From Thermomicrobiaceae bacterium (GTDB lineage Bacteria > Chloroflexota > Chloroflexia > Thermomicrobiales > Thermomicrobiaceae): 10,000 nt of DNA. The notes beneath the pieces were generated by a model. It was given only the letters and a program-made list of their open reading frames with translations. It did not search any database and was not told where the DNA came from. The translations under genes and the position numbers were made by a program. Below, piece by piece: positions 7,014 to 10,000 of the stretch; the first letter of the stretch is position 1; each line of letters starts with the position of its first letter. Where the stretch lies: positions 1-10,000 of the forward strand of contig SKTL01000226.1 of the NCBI GenBank assembly GCA_007122555.1, given 5' to 3'.

Positions 7014-7024
7014 ATTTCTGGAGT

Positions 7025-7048
7025 GACCGAAGTGCCTGACTTCCGGTC
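7025..7048. repeat. Inverted repeat in the convergent intergenic region
   Basis: GACCGAAGT (7025-7033) pairs with ACTTCCGGTC (7039-7048) around a 5-base loop, with one bulged base. It lies between the plus-strand terminator and the end of the minus-strand operon and could add to termination from either side. No T tract follows. Confidence 0.4.
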
Positions 7049-7058
7049 GCATGGTTCA

Positions 7059-7115
7059 AACGAAACTCCCGGAACCGCGCAGGCGCGTGCTGCTCGTGAG
7101 TGACGGGAATTCGTT
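7059..7115 (-). terminator. Long stem-loop after the minus-strand operon
   Basis: AACGAA (7059-7064) pairs with TTCGTT (7110-7115), and TCCCG (7067-7071) pairs with CGGGA (7104-7108), around a GC-rich 32-base apical region that can fold further. Read on the minus strand it begins 15 bases after the stop of the RicT-like gene. It lacks a T tract, so it may be an RNA-stabilising or Rho-assisted 3' end rather than an intrinsic terminator. Confidence 0.4.
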
Positions 7116-7130
7116 GAGGATTCCTGGCGG

Positions 7131-7865
7131 CTAGGGCTCGCGGAGATCATCTACGCTCAGGGAAGCTTCCTCACCGCCGTCGAATTGCACGGTCGCTCTC
7201 CAGTGACGGATATCAACGGCAATGAGCACGCCCGTGCCCGTCGGGGTACTGACACGGCTGTTCAGGCGCGGCATCCCGTGTGGAGCGAACGCGCTCGACT
7301 CGCGGAGCACATCGATTCGCTGTTCCGCGACACCCCGAGCTCGGTTCGAGCGCGCTCCGGCCGGGACGCCTGTTCCGCCGCCAATCAGCGCATGCTCCGG
7401 GCCTCCGAACTGATCCTGCTCAAGTTGACAGGGTAGACCGAGAACGTCGGCGAGCGCCAGCCTGAGGGATTCCGGTTCGTCCGGGATCTCCCCGTGCAGG
7501 ACAACGACCGCCCTGTCTCCCGAAGAGATGAGTCTCAGCCCGGTCAGGAAACAACCAGGCGCCGTCTCGCGAACGGTGTCTGCGGCAGCCGGGATCATCG
7601 CGCGGGCGCGCTCTATGTTCCGAGCAACGCCTTCAATCTCCTCGTCTTCCAGCGTTCGCACGATCACCGGAACACCGTCCATCGGCGCCGGCTCGAGCCA
7701 CTGATCCGGGGCGACGACGATCTGTCCGGGTTCTTCTCCCTGGCCGAGATCAACGAGCACCCAGTCTCCGAGCGCGACGTTCGCTGGTCCAGCATTGGCA
7801 AATCGAGCGCGACTCGTCCCCGGAAGCCGGATCGCGCAGACGCGCTGTGGTGAATGACTGTTCAT
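7131..7865 (-). CDS. RicT/PSP1-family protein lacking the conserved cysteines
   Basis: The 244-residue protein is recognised by its N-terminal PSP1 strand pattern (VCAIRLPG at 9-16, then ALGDWVLVDLGQGEEPGQIV at 31-50, matching the family's GDxVxxxTxxGxExGxV), by position next to holB, and by its C-terminal module, GMPRLNSRVSTPTGTGVLIAV at 197-217 (the family's GEPKxxxxVxTPEGxGxVxxV). In RicT (B. subtilis YaaT) the middle of the protein has CGRPLCC- and CGRLMCC-type motifs that help hold Fe-S clusters in the RicA-RicF-RicT complex controlling RNA processing by RNase Y. Here the matching stretch reads IGGGTGVPAG (161-170), and only three scattered Cys remain (10, 105, 146). An Fe-S role therefore looks lost. 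The start at 7865 is chosen because its ATG overlaps the holB stop as ATGA. The symbol is withheld because function may differ. Confidence 0.78.
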   Translation of the reverse strand: MNSHSPQRVCAIRLPGTSRARFANAGPANVALGDWVLVDLGQGEEPGQIVVAPDQWLEPAPMDGVPVIVRTLEDEEIEGVARNIERARAMIPAAADTVRETAPGCFLTGLRLISSGDRAVVVLHGEIPDEPESLRLALADVLGLPCQLEQDQFGGPEHALIGGGTGVPAGARSNRARGVAEQRIDVLRESSAFAPHGMPRLNSRVSTPTGTGVLIAVDIRHWRATVQFDGGEEASLSVDDLREP

Positions 7866-8920
7866 CGCGGCTCTGGCCACTGAACGACCATCGTGTTCAG
7901 CGCAAGACGCGGTTGAACGTTGACGCTGAGGTCATGGAGCGCCTGATAGCAGGATTCGACGGCGGCCTGAATGTCGTTGAGCGACCACGATTGTCCGGCG
8001 CCCGCCAGTCGATCAATGACGTCAATATTGGTCACGTCGTCCGGCCGCCCGGCTGCGCACAGCAGGAGATCCCGCCAGAGACCGACCAGCAGATCAATCT
8101 GCTGCTGAACCTGGTCGCGCTGACCGCGCCGGTAGATGTCGGCCATGCGGCGAGCTTCGGCAAGCGCCGCGAGCGGATCCCCGATCATTTCCAGAGACGT
8201 CTCGACGGCTGTTCGGCGTTGCTCCAGCGCTTCCGGATCAGCCGTGAGATCAAAGGCGCGGGCAATCCGCCCGCGTGTCAGACGGGCGATCAGATCCGCC
8301 TGATCGGATTTGACCCCGTGCTTCACCAGCGTTTCGGCGACGAGCGCTCTGGGAATCGGTTCCAGCGAGATGTGCCGGCAGCGCGAGCGTATCGTCTCGG
8401 GCAATGCGGCAAACTCGGTGGCGATGAGCAGGAGCACGACGTAGCTTGGCGGCTCTTCAAGCGTCTTCAGCAGCGCATCGTAGGCATCCCGCGAGACGCG
8501 GTCGACGTCTTCCAGAATGGCCACGCGCCAGTCGGACTCCATCGGGCGAAGCGAGACCGAGGACCGCAGTTCCCGGATCGTTTCAATCGAGATTACGGTG
8601 TTGCGAGAGTCGCGCCGTTCACTGGCTGCCTGCTGGGTCTCGAGGCTGAGCGTTGTGACATCCGGAAAGACGCCGTCCAGAACCCGGCGGCAGGCGGAGC
8701 ATTGGCCGCATGGCCTGGATGCCTGATCCGCCTGGCACACGAGGGCCCGGGCGAAGGTTCTCGCGACGGTCCGCCGGCCAATGCCGTCCGGTCCGGTGAA
8801 GAGGTATGCATGATTCACGCGTCCGGACTGCACAGCCCGCGAGAGCTGGTCGACAGCGTTCTCATGTCCGGTGATTGGCCAGGTCCCGGAAGGGATTGCG
8901 GCAGCTTCCACGGCGGGCAT
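7862..8920 (-). CDS. holB: DNA polymerase III subunit delta' (clamp loader)
   Basis: This clamp-loader AAA+ subunit works with tau/gamma and delta to load the beta sliding clamp during replication. In its 352 residues are a zinc module with C62, C71, C74 and C77 (CGQCSAC), a Walker B-like ILEDVD at 135-140, the very typical LLKTLEEPP at 150-158, and the SRC motif at 179-181. The C-terminal helical collar follows from about 215. The Walker A region is GPDGIGRRT (43-51), with Arg49 where a functional P-loop has Lys; delta' is a non-hydrolysing subunit in several bacteria, so this is tolerable. The ATG at 8920 directly abuts GGGAG, and a GTG at 8911 would have better spacing (9 bases), so the true start may be three codons in. 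It follows the NERD-like gene by 23 bases and overlaps the RicT-like gene by 4. Confidence 0.93.
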   Translation of the reverse strand: MPAVEAAAIPSGTWPITGHENAVDQLSRAVQSGRVNHAYLFTGPDGIGRRTVARTFARALVCQADQASRPCGQCSACRRVLDGVFPDVTTLSLETQQAASERRDSRNTVISIETIRELRSSVSLRPMESDWRVAILEDVDRVSRDAYDALLKTLEEPPSYVVLLLIATEFAALPETIRSRCRHISLEPIPRALVAETLVKHGVKSDQADLIARLTRGRIARAFDLTADPEALEQRRTAVETSLEMIGDPLAALAEARRMADIYRRGQRDQVQQQIDLLVGLWRDLLLCAAGRPDDVTNIDVIDRLAGAGQSWSLNDIQAAVESCYQALHDLSVNVQPRLALNTMVVQWPEPR

Positions 8921-8943
8921 CTCCCGAAAATGACTCGTGCGCC

Positions 8944-9696
8944 TCAGGCCGCCTTGGCTTTGGAGTCCCGCGACGGCAACGAGATCGGTCCTTCGATATC
9001 ATCACCTTGTGATAGCGCTGCAATGATCTCCTTGCGGTCCTCATTTGCCAGGTTCGTCTCCGCGCCGAAGTCGCGGATCGTCGAGAGCAGCTCGTCCGCC
9101 ATCACGACACTGATGTCGGACTCAACCACTTCGATCTCAGAACGGGGATTGAGGAAGACGATAACGCCGTCGATGTGGTCCTTGCCCGGCAGGTCGTTGA
9201 GCGTCAGATACTCCTGCACTGCTTCGCGCTGTCGGGTATTTTCAATTGTCGGGTTGCCGAGTTGTGGCCCGCCAAGGCCGAAGAACCGCACGAACCAGTT
9301 TCCCTTGCGGGTCCAGCGTTCGCCCTCGACGACGATGTTGCCGGGCACGGCGCGAGTGGTGATCACAACCATCCCGGCCGGGGAGATTAGCAGATGTTCC
9401 GGTCGCCAGCCGCTCATCTGCGGATAGTGGACCAGCGCGTAGCGGTCGTTTAGACGGCGGAGCAATTGATCGAGAACCTCATCCGCTCGCGGCCGTCGGT
9501 TCCATTTCGTGATCTGCTGCATGCCGGCGTTAAAGACAAGAAACCCGACGATCAGCACACCATAGGCGGGGATGATCAATTGGGGATTCAACACCATCAG
9601 CATGGCGATACCGAGCGCCAGCACGCCAAGAAAAACGGTCCAGCGGGAGATTCGACGCCGGCGATTCAAATAGCCTGTGTTGCGAACGACGCGCAT
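8944..9696 (-). CDS. Membrane-anchored NERD-like protein with degenerate active site
   Basis: The 250-residue protein starts with a basic N-terminus (RRRRISR) followed by two hydrophobic helices at about 19-37 and 40-58, so the rest is probably cytoplasmic. Residues 71-190 have the layout of the NERD (nuclease-related) domain: ADEVLDQLL (71-79), PEHLLISPAGMVVITTR (99-115), GNPTIENTRQREAVQEYL (147-164) and IDGVIVFLNP (175-184). Canonical NERD domains have Asp-His in the second block and an E-T-K end; here these are Glu100-His101 and T113-T114-R115, so the PD-(D/E)xK signature is incomplete and nuclease activity is doubtful. The C-terminus is polar and Ala/Lys-rich. It is the first gene of the minus-strand operon upstream of holB. 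No strong Shine-Dalgarno precedes the ATG at 9696, so the start is less certain than the family call. Confidence 0.75.
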   Translation of the reverse strand: MRVVRNTGYLNRRRRISRWTVFLGVLALGIAMLMVLNPQLIIPAYGVLIVGFLVFNAGMQQITKWNRRPRADEVLDQLLRRLNDRYALVHYPQMSGWRPEHLLISPAGMVVITTRAVPGNIVVEGERWTRKGNWFVRFFGLGGPQLGNPTIENTRQREAVQEYLTLNDLPGKDHIDGVIVFLNPRSEIEVVESDISVVMADELLSTIRDFGAETNLANEDRKEIIAALSQGDDIEGPISLPSRDSKAKAA

Positions 9697-9827
9697 AAGC
9701 CTGCCAATCCTGCCGCAGCTTCGCGGATTACACTTCGAGGTTTCGACGAGCGCTGAATCAGACGAGCCGGGGTAAATTGCGGTCGATACGACCGGTCAGC
9801 GAATGGCCGTTCCGTTGGCCCGCTCGT

Positions 9828-9916
9828 GGAAAACGTCAGGCCGGATGGGCATCTAAACCCTCCCGCTGCTGACGCCCCTGACGTGAAATGCTCGCGATTA
9901 ATCCTGCTCCGCGAGC
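9828..9916 (-). ncRNA. Structured leader or small RNA upstream of the NERD-holB operon
   Basis: On the minus strand the predicted start point (about 9916) falls at the first base of a 7-bp hairpin, GCTCGCG (9916-9910) with CGCGAGC (9896-9890). A second stem, ACGTCAGG (9884-9877) with CCTGACGT (9840-9833), encloses an inner hairpin in which GGAGGG pairs with CCC(A)TCC. The second stem is followed by TTTT, as in a weak terminator. CGTCAG occurs twice on the 5' side, so the 3' arm has two alternative partners. This matches no riboswitch class that I recognise. It could be an attenuator-type leader or an independent RNA of about 90 bases. Confidence 0.35.
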
Positions 9917-9922
9917 CTCTCG

Positions 9923-9931
9923 AGTCTAGCA
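9923..9931 (-). promoter_or_regulatory. Extended -10 promoter of the minus-strand operon
   Basis: On the minus strand TGC-TAGACT (9931-9923) is followed by CGA, the same 12 bases as at 4356-4367 on the plus strand. No good -35 hexamer lies 16-18 bases upstream, so it is an extended -10 type. The first gene starts about 220 bases downstream, leaving a long leader. Confidence 0.5.
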
Positions 9932-9974
9932 TGCCATAATCAGGGCGCATAGCGGAATCGCTCCGGTCCGCGGC

Positions 9975-9980
9975 TTGACA
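9975..9980 (+). promoter_or_regulatory. Possible -35 element of a rightward gene beyond the window
   Basis: A perfect TTGACA hexamer on the plus strand lies 20 bases from the window end. With a 17-base spacer the -10 element would begin at 9998, so it cannot be checked here. Confidence 0.25.
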
Positions 9981-10000
9981 TCCACGACCGGGGGCGGTGC

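Larger units (their letters stand above)
9697..10000. other. Gene-free leader and promoter region of the minus-strand operon
   Basis: No credible gene is seen here. A minus-strand reading frame of 94 codons (9666-9950) crosses the promoter and overlaps the NERD-like gene, and its composition does not look coding. The region holds the promoter (9923-9931), the structured RNA segment (9828-9916), and short palindromes such as GGTCG-ATA-CGACC (9781-9793). Confidence 0.7.

Noticed and set aside
7847..9427. A 526-codon plus-strand open frame
   Set aside because: It runs antisense across the RicT-like gene start, all of holB and most of the NERD-like gene, which have clear family motifs on the minus strand. 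Its translation shows no recognisable domain and fits a shadow frame of high-GC coding DNA.
9666..9950. A 94-codon minus-strand open frame upstream of the NERD-like gene
   Set aside because: Its start lies upstream of the promoter's start point, it overlaps the next gene out of frame, and its Ser/Arg/Gly/Pro-rich composition does not look like a folded protein.

Overview
The window looks like a core-genome segment of a moderately GC-rich bacterium, most likely a member of Chloroflexota (Thermomicrobia-like). That is an inference from gene style and context: a subfamily-2 PyrF, a holB gene translationally coupled to a RicT/PSP1 gene, and promoters with an extended -10 of the form TGC-TAGACT. 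No rRNA, tRNA, CRISPR array, insertion sequence or phage gene was seen, so nothing points to a mobile island.

Layout, left to right. Positions 1-72 (+) hold the acidic C-terminal tail of a gene that starts outside the window. A GC-rich hairpin (106-131) separates it from the convergent pyrF gene (195-1016, -). A short intergenic region (1017-1165) carries back-to-back promoters for pyrF and for a PLP-dependent threonine/serine dehydratase (1166-2152, +). A cytoplasmic protein made almost entirely of TPR repeats (2189-4288, +) follows after 36 bases and is probably co-transcribed. A new promoter (4336-4364) and a 5' leader precede a large membrane protein (4532-6958, +). It combines a degenerate PP2C/PPM-phosphatase-like domain, an acidic linker, two membrane segments and a C-terminal beta-propeller-like region, and it ends at a clear intrinsic terminator (6985-7013).

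On the right, a minus-strand operon runs from the window end towards the middle. A promoter at 9923-9931 leads into a leader of about 220 nt with strong predicted RNA structure, then a membrane-anchored NERD-like protein (8944-9696), the DNA polymerase III delta' subunit holB (7862-8920), and a RicT/PSP1-family protein (7131-7865) whose ATG overlaps the holB stop as ATGA. The holB-ricT pairing is the same neighbourhood known from Firmicutes.

Four proteins keep the fold signature of an enzyme or metal protein while losing key residues. The PPM domain has lost most metal-binding Asp positions, the RicT homologue lacks the cysteine motifs that hold Fe-S clusters in RicT, the NERD domain has lost its catalytic signature, and the delta' subunit has Arg in place of the Walker A Lys. 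The best candidates for something undescribed are the pseudophosphatase/propeller receptor-like protein with its TPR neighbour, the cysteine-less RicT, and the structured RNA leader at about 9828-9916.
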